A DNA stretch of 9,720 nt from Candidatus Hydrogenedentota bacterium (GCA_003552485.1 PUMX01000278.1:1-9720), one strand, 5' to 3'; positions 1 to 7,418 are shown, numbered from the stretch's first letter. Numbers and translations: made by a program. The notes: generated from the sequence alone by a model not told the origin.

Positions 1-193
1 GCCGCACGGCGTCGCCACAGTTGCGGGCGCGCTCCAGCTCCGTGGCATCGAGCCACAGCTCGGCCTTCGCAGCGACAGCGCGACACTCAGCCAGCCACAC
101 GTGGACCGCTCGGGCCGGCAAGGTCTTCGGGGGGACTGCCTCCCATATGCCTGGCGCGTCAATGCGTGAATGCAACGGTCTCATAGAATGCAT
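1..193 (-). CDS. Partial: N-terminus of a probable 4'-phosphopantetheinyl transferase (Sfp type)
   Basis: An open frame runs from an ATG at 193-191 off the left edge, giving 64 residues with no stop. Residues 28-60 contain AVHVWLAE, then LDATELERARNCGD. This resembles the N-terminal half-domain of Sfp-type phosphopantetheinyl transferases, where a V-HVW-L strand is followed by LS/LD-x-x-E-R-A-R. Those enzymes move the phosphopantetheine arm of CoA onto a carrier-protein serine. The catalytic Asp and the W/F-S-x-K-E-A motifs would lie beyond the edge, so the call rests on a short stretch only. The start is uncertain: another ATG lies three codons in, neither has a visible ribosome site, and the frame stays open upstream. 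The gene diverges from the symporter at 376. Confidence 0.5.
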   Translation of the reverse strand, partial: MHSMRPLHSRIDAPGIWEAVPPKTLPARAVHVWLAECRAVAAKAELWLDATELERARNCGDAVR

Positions 194-293
194 GGTACCC
201 GAAAAGCCGAGCCGTTCACTACGTCCGCCGCATTCTCGTGACCATTCGAATTCACCACTGCTCACACGAGGCCAAGGCGCCCGGCCCGGGCGT

Positions 294-322
294 TTGAAGC
301 GGTTTGCATGCAATTGTATAAT
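294..322 (+). promoter_or_regulatory. Sigma70-type promoter of the symporter gene
   Basis: TTGAAG (294-299) and a perfect TATAAT (317-322) are separated by exactly 17 bp. Transcription should start near 329, leaving a leader of about 47 nt before the ATG at 376. An AGGGG ribosome-binding stretch lies at 359-363. The spacer holds a 10-bp palindrome, TTGCATGCAA (304-313), which could be an operator, but palindromes this short also occur by chance. Confidence 0.7.
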
Positions 323-375
323 CCCGAAGCCTTCCACCGAATCAGCCGCAGTCAAGATAGGGGAATCTTCAACTA

Positions 376-1947
376 ATGGCAGGGAGTTTGCTCCGGGACC
401 GATGGGTTACGCGCTTTGGCCTGATTATGGCCATGGCCGGTAACGCCGTGGGCCTTGGAAACTTCATCCGGTTTCCGGGCTTGGCGGCCGAGCACGGGGG
501 CGGCGCCTTCATGGTGCCGTATTTCGTTGCCCTGGTGTTGATGGGCATCCCCTTGATGTGGATTGAGTGGACGATTGGCCGTTACGGCGGGGCGTATGGG
601 CATGGCAGCACGCCCGGCATGTTTCACCGTTTGTGGCGTCATCCCCTGTCAAAGTATATCGGGATCTTCGGCGTCATGCTGCCCGCGATTATCGGCCTCT
701 ACTACGTCTACATCGAATCCTGGTCGCTGGGCTACGCCTGGCAGAGTATTACCGGCGCATACTGGGGTAAAGAAACTCAAGCCGAGATGGGTGAGGTGTT
801 CACCACCTACCTGGGCTGGGGGGGCGGCGCGCTGGCGTTCGGACCACAGGCCTATCTGTTTTTCGTGATCACGATACTCATCAATTTCCTGGTGTTTCTT
901 CGGGGCATTTCCAAGGGTATCGAGCTTCTTGCCCGGTTCGGCATGCCGGTGTTGCTTATCCTAGGCATCATTCTCGCCGTGCGCGTTTTGACGCTGGAGA
1001 CCGTCGATGGCCGAAGCGTTGCAGACGGGTTGGCCCAGATCTGGGTTGTCGACTGGAGCGCGCTGAGCTCGCCGGATATCTGGATCGCAGCTTCGGGCCA
1101 GGTGTTCTTTACGCTGAGCCTGGGATTCGGCATGATTCACGCCTACGCCGCCTACCTCGGCAAGGACGATGACTTAACCCTTAACGGGCTAGCAACCGTG
1201 GGCACGAATTCTTTTGTCGAGGTAATCCTTGGCGGAACCATCGTTGTCCCCGCCGCGCTTCTCTTTTTTGGTATGGATGGAATCGAGGTGATTACCGACG
1301 AAGGCATCTTCGCCATCAGCTTCCAGACCTTGCCCGTTATCTTCCAGCAGCTTCCCGGCGGTCAGTTCTTCGCAACCCTGTGGTTTCTGCTTTTGTTCCT
1401 GGCGGGTCTCATGTCCAGCGTAGCCATGTTCCTGCCGCTGCTTTCGTTCCTCCAGGACGAACTCGAGATTGACCGCACCAAGGCGTTGGCGTGGATATTC
1501 GTTGGTGTGTTCATCATCATGCAACCCGTCATGTTGCTCAGCCATCGCGGCATCATGGACGAACTCGACTTCTGGGTGGCCGTCTTCTTCATTTGTGTCT
1601 TCGCCGCGGCCGAAGTCATTATCTTCGCGTGGATTTTCGGTATCGACAAAGGCTGGGAAGTGATGCATCGCGGAGCGGATCTCCGGGTGCCCCGCGTTTT
1701 CTATTACATCATGAAATACGTCACCCCGGTTTATGCGTTGGCGTTGCTGTCCTGGTACGCTTACGATGGGTTGTTGCCAACTATTATGATGGAAGGCGTC
1801 CCCCCCGAAGATCGCTGGGTTTTATGGCTGGCGCGGCTGATCGTCGCCGGCGTGTTCGCCTTCTTGGCGTGGGGCGTATGGCATGCGTGGCGCACGCATC
1901 CCAAGTATTTCGACGACGGCAACGGCGAGTTTGAGGAAATCTCATGA
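376..1947 (+). CDS. LeuT-like sodium:amino-acid symporter (neurotransmitter:sodium symporter family)
   Basis: This 523-residue, twelve-helix inner-membrane protein is close in length and sequence to LeuT. The helix 1 signature AMAGNAVGLGNFIRFP spans residues 19-34, with N29 matching LeuT Asn27 (Na1) and R32 matching the outer-gate Arg30. Y110 equals Tyr108, and F245, T246, S248 and F251 equal the Phe253-Phe259 substrate/Na1 segment. N278 equals Asn286 (Na1), and S347 equals Ser355. E282 equals Glu290, the acidic residue that makes LeuT-type carriers chloride-independent. The protein should therefore import a small neutral amino acid with sodium. One oddity: the Na2 ligand Thr354 is Met346 here. 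M351 (LeuT Ile359) and I106 (LeuT Val104) also alter the substrate pocket. The LeuT equivalences come from memory alignment. The last codons overlap the next small gene, so the two are almost certainly co-translated. Confidence 0.95.
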   Translation: MAGSLLRDRWVTRFGLIMAMAGNAVGLGNFIRFPGLAAEHGGGAFMVPYFVALVLMGIPLMWIEWTIGRYGGAYGHGSTPGMFHRLWRHPLSKYIGIFGVMLPAIIGLYYVYIESWSLGYAWQSITGAYWGKETQAEMGEVFTTYLGWGGGALAFGPQAYLFFVITILINFLVFLRGISKGIELLARFGMPVLLILGIILAVRVLTLETVDGRSVADGLAQIWVVDWSALSSPDIWIAASGQVFFTLSLGFGMIHAYAAYLGKDDDLTLNGLATVGTNSFVEVILGGTIVVPAALLFFGMDGIEVITDEGIFAISFQTLPVIFQQLPGGQFFATLWFLLLFLAGLMSSVAMFLPLLSFLQDELEIDRTKALAWIFVGVFIIMQPVMLLSHRGIMDELDFWVAVFFICVFAAAEVIIFAWIFGIDKGWEVMHRGADLRVPRVFYYIMKYVTPVYALALLSWYAYDGLLPTIMMEGVPPEDRWVLWLARLIVAGVFAFLAWGVWHAWRTHPKYFDDGNGEFEEIS

Positions 1948-2108
1948 GTCTGCCTATCGCTCAGATCTTATTGGCGAACGCCACGTCCGCGGCGCCGGAC
2001 TATCCCACAATGACGGGCTGGAGCTGGTTATACATGCTCATCGTGTGGGCGGCCATCATCGCGCTGAATGTGTTCTGTTTCGGTCGGATTTTCACAACCA
2101 AGAAATAG
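1944..2108 (+). CDS. Small single-helix membrane protein, probable accessory subunit of the symporter
   Basis: The ATG at 1944 overlaps the symporter stop (ATGA), with a strong GAGGAA at 1933-1938 placed five bases upstream. The frame encodes 54 residues: a polar N-terminus, one hydrophobic helix at about residues 28-47 (LYMLIVWAAIIALNVFCF), and a basic tail ending TTKK. The tail charge suggests the C-terminus is cytoplasmic. Known precedent: the Corynebacterium glutamicum methionine/alanine carrier MetP, also an NSS protein, needs a small one-helix partner, MetS, encoded beside it. This protein does not obviously share MetS sequence, so the parallel is by size, topology and gene order. Overlap and ribosome site make expression very likely; the subunit role is inferred. 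It could instead be an unrelated membrane peptide. Confidence 0.8.
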   Translation: MSLPIAQILLANATSAAPDYPTMTGWSWLYMLIVWAAIIALNVFCFGRIFTTKK

Positions 2109-2490
2109 AAGATTGCCAGCCCAAACAGGCTGCGTGTTTCCCAGCAATTCTGGCATCGCAGACCGCTTACGAAGAAGCGAGGCGGGCATGATTCACGGCT
2201 TGTGTCTGACAGCGGCGGGCGTTGGGCTTTGATTTGAATACGTAACCAGGCCGCCTCAACAACGCGAGCCCCTTGAACTCGCGTATTATTTTCTTTAGCG
2301 CGCCGGTTTACGCGCCTATATTGGTATGTACAGGACTCAACTTAAGAAGGATTGCGCCGGAGCGCGAGCGCATCAAAACAACGAAGCCAGCGGACACGGG
2401 ACTAGACAAACGGACCTGTGGAACGGCATGCTTTCGGGCTGGCATATAAGCATACAGTGATACAACCCAAGACAAACTGTGGAGAGCACA
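2109..2490 (+). other. Intergenic stretch and upstream region of citrate synthase
   Basis: There is no convincing gene here. A short hairpin CAGCC/GGCTG (2117-2121/2128-2132) followed by a weak T-containing tail may end the symporter transcript. A possible promoter is TTTAGC (2294-2299), 17 bp, TATATT (2317-2322); its -35 is poor. A second -10-like TATAAG (2445-2450) lacks a -35. CGCGCC occurs twice (2299-2304 and 2311-2316) around the first candidate. The citrate synthase transcript may thus have a leader of more than 100 nt. Confidence 0.4.
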
Positions 2491-3768
2491 ATGAAGAGCG
2501 CTAAACTGGTGTTTGACGGGAAGGAATACGAGTTGCCCGTGGAAGTGGGTACAGAAGGCGAGGTGGGACTGGACATCACCAAGCTTCGCGCCCAGTCAGG
2601 GGCCATCACACTGGATCCGGGCTACGCGAACACCGGGTCCTGCCGAAGCGACATCACATTCATTGATGGAGAGGCGGGTATCTTGCGATACCGCGGCTAC
2701 CCCATCGAACAGTTGGCCACACAAGCCATGTTCTCGGAGGTCTGCTACCTGCTTATCTACGGGGAGCTGCCAAACAAGGAGCAGTTTGCGGCATGGCGCC
2801 GGGGCCTTTCGCAACACAGCTTCATCCACGAGGATATGCTGAAATTCTTCGAGGGATTCCCGACCAACGCTCACCCCATGGCTATCCTATCCTCCATGAT
2901 CTGCGCGTTGTCGGCCTACTACCCGTTAGAGCACACTGAGGAAGGGGTGCGGCTCAACATAATGCGGTTGTTGGCCAAAGCCAAGACCATCGCCGCGTTT
3001 ACCTACAAGAAGTCGATTGGTCAGCCGGTCATGTATCCCATCAGCAGTTACAGTTACGCGGCCAACCTGCTGCGAATGATGTACGCCACGCCCTCGGAGC
3101 CCTATGAAGTGCCCAAGGTGCTCGAGAACGCTCTAAATACGCTGCTCATCCTCCACGCGGACCACGAACAGAATTGCAGCACCTCGACGGTGCGCATGGT
3201 GGGCAGTAGTCAGGCCCGCCTTTTCGCGTGTATGGCGGCAGGCATTAACGGGCTATGGGGCCCGCTGCACGGGGGCGCCAACCAGGCCGTGATTGAAATG
3301 CTCGAGGAAATCAAGGAACAGGGCGGCGATTACAAGAAGTTCCTGCAGCAAGTCAAGGATAAGAAGGCCGGTGTACGGCTCATGGGGTTCGGCCACCGGG
3401 TCTATAAGAACTTCGACCCGAGGGCGAAGATCATCAAGAAAGCCGCTGATGACGTATTGAATCATATTGGGATGGAGGATCCCTCCCTTGATATCGCCAA
3501 GAATCTCGAGGAGGCGGCTTTGGCTGACGACTACTTTGTCGAACGCAAACTCTATCCCAATGTGGACTTCTACAGCGGAATCATCTACCGCGCCATGGGC
3601 ATTCCCGTGGAGATGTTTACGGTGTTCTTCGCTTTGGGCCGCTTGCCAGGATGGATTGCACAGTGGAAAGAAATGCGCGAGGATCCCGCCACGCGAATCC
3701 ACAGGCCGCGTCAGATCTACACGGGCGCAACACAGCGGGATTTCGTGCCCATGGACCAGCGCAGCTAG
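2491..3768 (+). CDS. gltA: Citrate synthase, type II
   Basis: The enzyme condenses acetyl-CoA with oxaloacetate to citrate, the entry step of the TCA cycle, in the cytosol. The protein is 425 residues, the normal size of bacterial hexameric enzymes, and is collinear with E. coli GltA. The catalytic triad is intact: H260 in GPLHGGAN, H302 in GFGHRVYKN, and D359 in YPNVDFYSGI. The conserved HADHEQNCSTSTVR segment precedes them, and the C-terminus carries RPRQIYTGA. I chose ATG 2491 over an in-frame GTG four codons earlier (2479) because that GTG overlaps the GGAGAG ribosome site at 2481-2486, which is well placed for 2491. The gene stands alone and is closed by a palindromic terminator. Confidence 0.97.
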   Translation: MKSAKLVFDGKEYELPVEVGTEGEVGLDITKLRAQSGAITLDPGYANTGSCRSDITFIDGEAGILRYRGYPIEQLATQAMFSEVCYLLIYGELPNKEQFAAWRRGLSQHSFIHEDMLKFFEGFPTNAHPMAILSSMICALSAYYPLEHTEEGVRLNIMRLLAKAKTIAAFTYKKSIGQPVMYPISSYSYAANLLRMMYATPSEPYEVPKVLENALNTLLILHADHEQNCSTSTVRMVGSSQARLFACMAAGINGLWGPLHGGANQAVIEMLEEIKEQGGDYKKFLQQVKDKKAGVRLMGFGHRVYKNFDPRAKIIKKAADDVLNHIGMEDPSLDIAKNLEEAALADDYFVERKLYPNVDFYSGIIYRAMGIPVEMFTVFFALGRLPGWIAQWKEMREDPATRIHRPRQIYTGATQRDFVPMDQRS

Positions 3769-3795
3769 CGCGCTTGCAGTAGAATCTTTGGGTAC

Positions 3796-3840
3796 AGGCC
3801 TGGACGCGGCGCCGCGTCCAGGCCTTTCGCCTTTCTTCGC
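3796..3840 (+). terminator. Palindromic terminator after citrate synthase
   Basis: A 30-bp perfect palindrome (AGGCCTGGACGCGGC at 3796-3810 and its exact complement at 3811-3825) starts 27 bases after the stop codon. It is followed by the T-rich TTTCGCCTTTCTTC. The fold gives a very stable GC-rich hairpin. The T-tract is interrupted, so termination may be strong because of the stem rather than the tail. Confidence 0.8.
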
Positions 3841-4125
3841 AGATGGTAGTAATCTCCGCGCCCCCATGGGTCGGTGGCAATCTGAAGCTATACATGCTAC
3901 CGTAGAGGGGCTGCGGCAGGGCCTGGCCGTTGTTCCGGGCGCCGTGCGAACCTTGAATAATTCGTCTGCGCCGTCGTCATAGTGCGTGAAAGTGGTTCTT
4001 GCTCCTGGCCCCGCATTTCGTCCCTCCGTTCACCCGGAGCGGCGGAATGCGGGCGCCAACTTACACCCCCTTTTCCACGCTTGCCGAACACGCAACAGAA
4101 TCACCCCGGCGCGTCCTCCCTTGTT
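3841..4125 (+). other. Intergenic region upstream of the lipoprotein gene
   Basis: No gene is supported on either strand. A weak promoter candidate is TTGTTC (3930-3935), 17 bp, TTGAAT (3953-3958). If used, it gives a leader of roughly 190 nt that contains the large hairpin at 4010-4053. Confidence 0.3.
4010..4053 (+). other. Two-tier RNA hairpin in the leader of the lipoprotein gene
   Basis: CCCGCATTTCG (4010-4020) pairs with CGGAATGCGGG (4043-4053) over 11 bp, one pair being G-U in RNA. Inside it, CTCCG (4024-4028) pairs with CGGAG (4035-4039) across a symmetric 3x3 internal loop. The single G-U pair fits plus-strand RNA and would be A-C on the other strand. No run of T follows directly, so it does not look like a simple terminator. 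Confidence 0.5.
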
Positions 4126-4155
4126 GGAGGAACGGACCATGGAGGAATAATCTAT
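4126..4155 (+). repeat. Tandem 15-bp duplication of a ribosome-binding site plus start
   Basis: GGAGGAACGGACCAT (4126-4140) is followed immediately by GGAGGAATAATCTAT (4141-4155). Each copy is a perfect GGAGGA plus a spacer ending in AT, and each is followed by G, so each gives an ATG. The first ATG (4139) opens a three-codon frame, Met-Glu-Glu-stop (4139-4150), that overlaps the ribosome site of the lipoprotein gene. The second ATG (4154) is the lipoprotein start. Confidence 0.6.
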
Positions 4156-4600
4156 GCGCGCGACGTTGCCAGCAGTACTTGTTGTGATCGCGGCTGGCTT
4201 GATGGGCGCGTGCGCCCACCTTGGCAACACGGAGCCGGAAGCGCCGCAACAGGCGGCCATTCCCGTCCCACTCATCCCTTTGGAGGAACGTGACGGATAC
4301 GCTTTCGCGGGCCCGTGGGGCCTTCGGGGCCTTCTACTTCCGCCCGAGGTTTCCGGCGGGCCCTGGGAGTTGTCCGGACGCTTTCAGTTTGACACGGGCG
4401 GCTATGAGGTGGGCGAACCACAGGTTTCGATACAGCAGCGTCGTCCCGAAGCTGTCTTAATCACGTTGCCCGTGGTGGAACCGCCGCCAGACGCCATGGT
4501 GAGCCAAGTCATTACCGAAGTCCCGTTCGAGGCTTCGATCCAAGCGTCGATCAACGCCCAATTCCAGCTTGACATCCAGCCAATGACCGCCGAAGAGTAG
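4154..4600 (+). CDS. Small predicted lipoprotein of unknown function
   Basis: The 148-residue product has a typical type II signal: an Arg near the start, a hydrophobic core at residues 5-17, and a lipobox-like MGAC with Cys20. The Met at -3 is less common than Leu, so lipidation is likely but not certain. The mature part begins with a proline/glutamate-rich linker (about 21-45). A region of short alternating hydrophobic stretches without Cys follows. I recognise no family. Residues after Cys20 (AHLG) carry no Asp at +2, which in proteobacteria would favour the outer membrane. The ATG at 4154 has GGAGGA seven bases upstream. The gene stands alone and converges on the heptosyltransferase gene. 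Confidence 0.8.
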   Translation: MRATLPAVLVVIAAGLMGACAHLGNTEPEAPQQAAIPVPLIPLEERDGYAFAGPWGLRGLLLPPEVSGGPWELSGRFQFDTGGYEVGEPQVSIQQRRPEAVLITLPVVEPPPDAMVSQVITEVPFEASIQASINAQFQLDIQPMTAEE

Positions 4601-4650
4601 CCATATCTTTCAATGGAGGGCCGGTCTGTTGCGCGCTCCCTCCTTCGCGC

Positions 4651-5694
4651 TTATTCCCTCTCCTTCAAGGCCAACGCGACACAGGCGTCGTAAGCGGCTT
4701 CCGCAGTGATGCGCTGCATGCGCGCTTGACCCTGGCGCTTATCGCGAAAGTCCGGCTCGTTTTCGCCGGCGCTGTCGAAAAGAATGGTATGCGGCGCATC
4801 GAAAGGCGCGTGTTTGGCGGGGTCGGTTCCTCCAAAAATCGCAACCACGGGAGTACCCATCATCCAGGCGATGTGCATGGGCCCTGTATCCCCGCCTACG
4901 TAAAGATGGGCGCGCTGAACGAGCCGCGCATAGTGCTTGAGGTCCGGCGTGCCGGGCGCCACGGTTGGGTTGCGGCGCGCCAATTGCTGGACCGACTCCA
5001 CAATGTCCTCCTGGCCTGGGCCACAGGTAAGCAAGCCCTCGAAGCGGCCATCGGCCAGGAGCCGGTCCGATAATTCGGCGAAATGAGTTAGGGGCCATTG
5101 TTTCTCGGGCCGCTCCGAGGGCGCGTGCAGGGCGACCACGCGTTTGCCGCCCTGGAAGGTTGCGTCGAAGAAGCCATCGACTTCTTCCTCGATGTCGGGC
5201 GGCACGTACAGGTGCAAGCCGCATCGTTCGGGGCGCGCTACCAACTCATCGCACAGGCGCAGATTCTCCTCGACGCGGTTGAGCCGATCATTATCGAGTA
5301 CGACGCGCTCGGTGAGGAACAGGCTGCTGGCTTCCTGGCTTCTGGGAGGAGCAAACCCGCGCCGCCGCGGGGCGCCGGCGCAGCGGCCAAGCAGACCGCT
5401 TTTGAGAATGCCGTGGAAATCCAGCACCAAATCATAGCGATTTCGGCGCAGAAGACGGCACAAACCCATGAAACTGGCTACGGTCCGGGTAAGTCCGCCG
5501 CCCCGTTCGAAGACGTGCGCCGCATTCAGTCCGGGCAAGCCTTGCACCACGCCAGCGGACTTGGCCTCGACGGCCCAATCAATGACAGCGTCGGGAAAGC
5601 CCTTGCGCAGGGCTTGGAAGGCGGGGATGACGCGCACCACGTCGCCGATGGCGCTCAGGCGGATAATGAGAATACGGGCGGGGCTGGCGTTCAT
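4651..5694 (-). CDS. GT9-family glycosyltransferase, ADP-heptose:LPS heptosyltransferase type
   Basis: The family adds heptose from an ADP-sugar to the inner core of lipopolysaccharide at the cytoplasmic face of the inner membrane. The 347-residue protein shows the GT9 order: N-terminal Rossmann start RILIIRLSAIGDVVRVIPA (7-25) with the conserved D18, then YDLVLDFHGILKSGLLGR (87-104). K198 in the KQWP motif matches the nucleotide-contacting Lys of WaaC. GGDTGPMHIAW (267-277) with D269 and H274 is followed by GTPVVAIFGGTDP (280-292). WaaC-like features dominate, but acceptor specificity cannot be read, and other GT9 sugars are possible. The start is fixed: a stop (TAG) lies two codons upstream in frame and the Rossmann motif follows at once. 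No ribosome site is visible; a palindrome sits 13 bases upstream instead. No other LPS gene is adjacent. Confidence 0.9.
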   Translation of the reverse strand: MNASPARILIIRLSAIGDVVRVIPAFQALRKGFPDAVIDWAVEAKSAGVVQGLPGLNAAHVFERGGGLTRTVASFMGLCRLLRRNRYDLVLDFHGILKSGLLGRCAGAPRRRGFAPPRSQEASSLFLTERVVLDNDRLNRVEENLRLCDELVARPERCGLHLYVPPDIEEEVDGFFDATFQGGKRVVALHAPSERPEKQWPLTHFAELSDRLLADGRFEGLLTCGPGQEDIVESVQQLARRNPTVAPGTPDLKHYARLVQRAHLYVGGDTGPMHIAWMMGTPVVAIFGGTDPAKHAPFDAPHTILFDSAGENEPDFRDKRQGQARMQRITAEAAYDACVALALKERE

Positions 5695-5707
5695 GAACTA
5701 CAGAACA

Positions 5708-5727
5708 GCGCCCCAAGCTTGGGGCGC
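5708..5727 (-). repeat. 20-bp perfect palindrome in the leader of the heptosyltransferase gene
   Basis: GCGCCCCAAGCTTGGGGCGC is self-complementary over all 20 bases. As RNA it forms a 7-bp GC stem with an AAGCUU loop, ending 13 bases before the minus-strand ATG at 5694. It lies between that gene and the upstream tRNA. No T-run follows on either strand, so it may be a leader hairpin, a processing or stalling site, or a protein-binding dyad. Confidence 0.6.
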
Positions 5728-5816
5728 GAACTCAACTGAATGCGGATATAAGCCATGGAGGCACACAAGTCATGTAGGTTACGCCCACGCTGTTCAACGC
5801 CTCGATAAACAAAGAA

Positions 5817-5907
<91 letters not shown>

Positions 5908-5919
5908 GCATCCGTACAA

Positions 5920-5948
5920 AATATACGTTAGCAGGGGGCTCATGTCAA
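5920..5948 (-). promoter_or_regulatory. Near-consensus sigma70 promoter of tRNA-Ser
   Basis: On the minus strand a perfect TTGACA (5948-5943) is followed after exactly 17 bp by TATATT (5925-5920). The start of transcription falls near 5913, only about five bases before the mature 5' end. This strength suits a stable RNA gene. Confidence 0.9.
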
Positions 5949-6262
5949 GTAACGGCAAGGAGTTGGACTCATTGGAAAACAACGCCCGCGGGCATTTTGG
6001 AACGCGTCTGCGTGTTATGCTTTATCAGATTGGAAGCTACGCTTGGGGCATGGTCATTGTATGCGCCCGGCCAAATGGACTATAGTACGCAATGCAAGAG
6101 AGGCCTGCACTGGGGGAAGGGATCCGCGAACGGTCGCCCAGCGACGTTTACGCCGAGCTTCGGCGCCGCCCACCCGTTTTCGCCCCGCAAGAGGGCGCGC
6201 CCATGTCCGCGCCTTGGCATTCACAATGGAACTATCTGACACGGAACAGGAGATGAAGAACT
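5949..6262 (+). other. Intergenic region and thioredoxin leader
   Basis: No gene is supported here. If the promoter at 6057-6086 is used, the thioredoxin mRNA has a leader of about 170 nt. The leader contains two adjacent short hairpins: GTCGC-CCA-GCGAC (6133-6145) and GCCGA-GCT-TCGGC (6152-6164). Confidence 0.4.
6057..6086 (+). promoter_or_regulatory. Candidate promoter of the thioredoxin gene
   Basis: TTGTAT (6057-6062) and TATAGT (6081-6086) are 18 bp apart, with four and five of six consensus matches. The predicted start is near 6093. It is the best candidate upstream of 6263, but not unique proof. Confidence 0.45.
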
Positions 6263-6580
<318 letters not shown>

Positions 6581-6678
6581 ATCATGGCGCGGCTCTCCGT
6601 GGAATGGGGCTTTTTCAGCCTTGGCGCCGTGGGCACAGGCGTCCGGTTCGAGCGTATTAAAGTTCGAGGATTAAGCTC

Positions 6679-7260
6679 ATGACCATCACGCAGATCGTGT
6701 TTGTGGCGCTCGGCGGCGCCTTGGGTTACATGCTCGGCAAACACCAAGAGGCTACCGCCGCCAAGGAGCGGAGCGGCTCCCGGCCCCTGTTCACGGGGAT
6801 CGGGGGCGGAGTCATCGCTTTCGCTATCGCTGTTGCGGTGCTTGAGGACAGCCAGCCGCCCGAATGGACCGCCGAGATTATCGAGGTGCGCACGTCGACT
6901 GATCTCAATCGCGTCATCGAGGAACACCGCGGCGCCGTGCTTGTCGATTTCTACGCGGACTGGTGCATGCCGTGCCGGCGCATGGCCCCCCATGTCAACG
7001 AGTTGGCGCGGTCGGGCGAGGCTGTGGTCGCCGTAGTCGACGTTGACGAGAACCCCGTGCTCGCGGAGAAGCACCAAGCCTTCACTCTGCCCATGGTGGC
7101 GGTCTTTCGTGACGGCCAACTCGTTCGCCGGGAATACGGTTATCACTCTCTGGCCGAACTGCACGACATGGTCACGGAAACGTCCCGCAAAACGGATGCC
7201 GCGGCCGCTTCTGATCGCGCTGGCGTCACCACAATGCGCATAGACCGTCCGTTTAGGTAG
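6679..7260 (+). CDS. Membrane-anchored thioredoxin-like protein
   Basis: The 193-residue protein starts with two predicted membrane helices (about 4-20, glycine-rich, and 38-55). They flank a basic loop holding K21, K29, R31 and R35. By the positive-inside rule that loop is cytoplasmic, which places the C-terminal thioredoxin domain (about 66-170) in the periplasm. The domain has VDFYADWCMPCRRM with C96 and C99 and a cis-proline P138 in FTLPMV. The DFYADWC wording recalls the C-terminal domain of DsbD. The tail (about 175-193) is polar and probably disordered. A role in periplasmic disulfide reduction or electron relay is inferred; the partner is unknown. GAGGA lies eight bases before the ATG. 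The helices are short, so opposite topology is not excluded. Confidence 0.88.
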   Translation: MTITQIVFVALGGALGYMLGKHQEATAAKERSGSRPLFTGIGGGVIAFAIAVAVLEDSQPPEWTAEIIEVRTSTDLNRVIEEHRGAVLVDFYADWCMPCRRMAPHVNELARSGEAVVAVVDVDENPVLAEKHQAFTLPMVAVFRDGQLVRREYGYHSLAELHDMVTETSRKTDAAAASDRAGVTTMRIDRPFR

Positions 7261-7418
7261 AACAGGGTACTCCCCCCTGGCGACGTTGGCTTGCACGCCC
7301 TTTGAGCAACCCGCGCCGCTGAAGAGCGAAGCCAGCATGCACCCTTCCCGCGGCGCGGCGGCGCCCGAACTCAACAATATAAACTACATGGGCTACGGAC
7401 CATGAAGAAAGGAAGATG
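7261..7418 (+). promoter_or_regulatory. Upstream region of asd with a possible -10 box
   Basis: TATAAA (7378-7383) resembles a -10 box, but the bases 17 upstream are GC-only and give no -35. A five-codon frame (ATG 7402 to TGA 7417-7419) overlaps the asd start and carries the asd ribosome site, which looks coincidental. Confidence 0.25.

Noticed and set aside
2188..2232. 14-codon frame in the gap before citrate synthase
   Set aside because: It has no promoter nearby, a poor ribosome site and no distinctive composition.
3253..3867. 204-codon minus-strand frame opposite the end of citrate synthase
   Set aside because: It would read through the perfect palindromic terminator and is the complement of conserved coding sequence.
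4615..4643. GGAGGG/CCCTCC inverted repeat between the convergent lipoprotein and heptosyltransferase genes
   Set aside because: It has only six pairs, a 17-base loop and no T-run, which is too weak to call a terminator.
5098..5739. 213-codon plus-strand frame opposite the heptosyltransferase
   Set aside because: It is a shadow of a GT9 gene whose motifs are intact on the minus strand.
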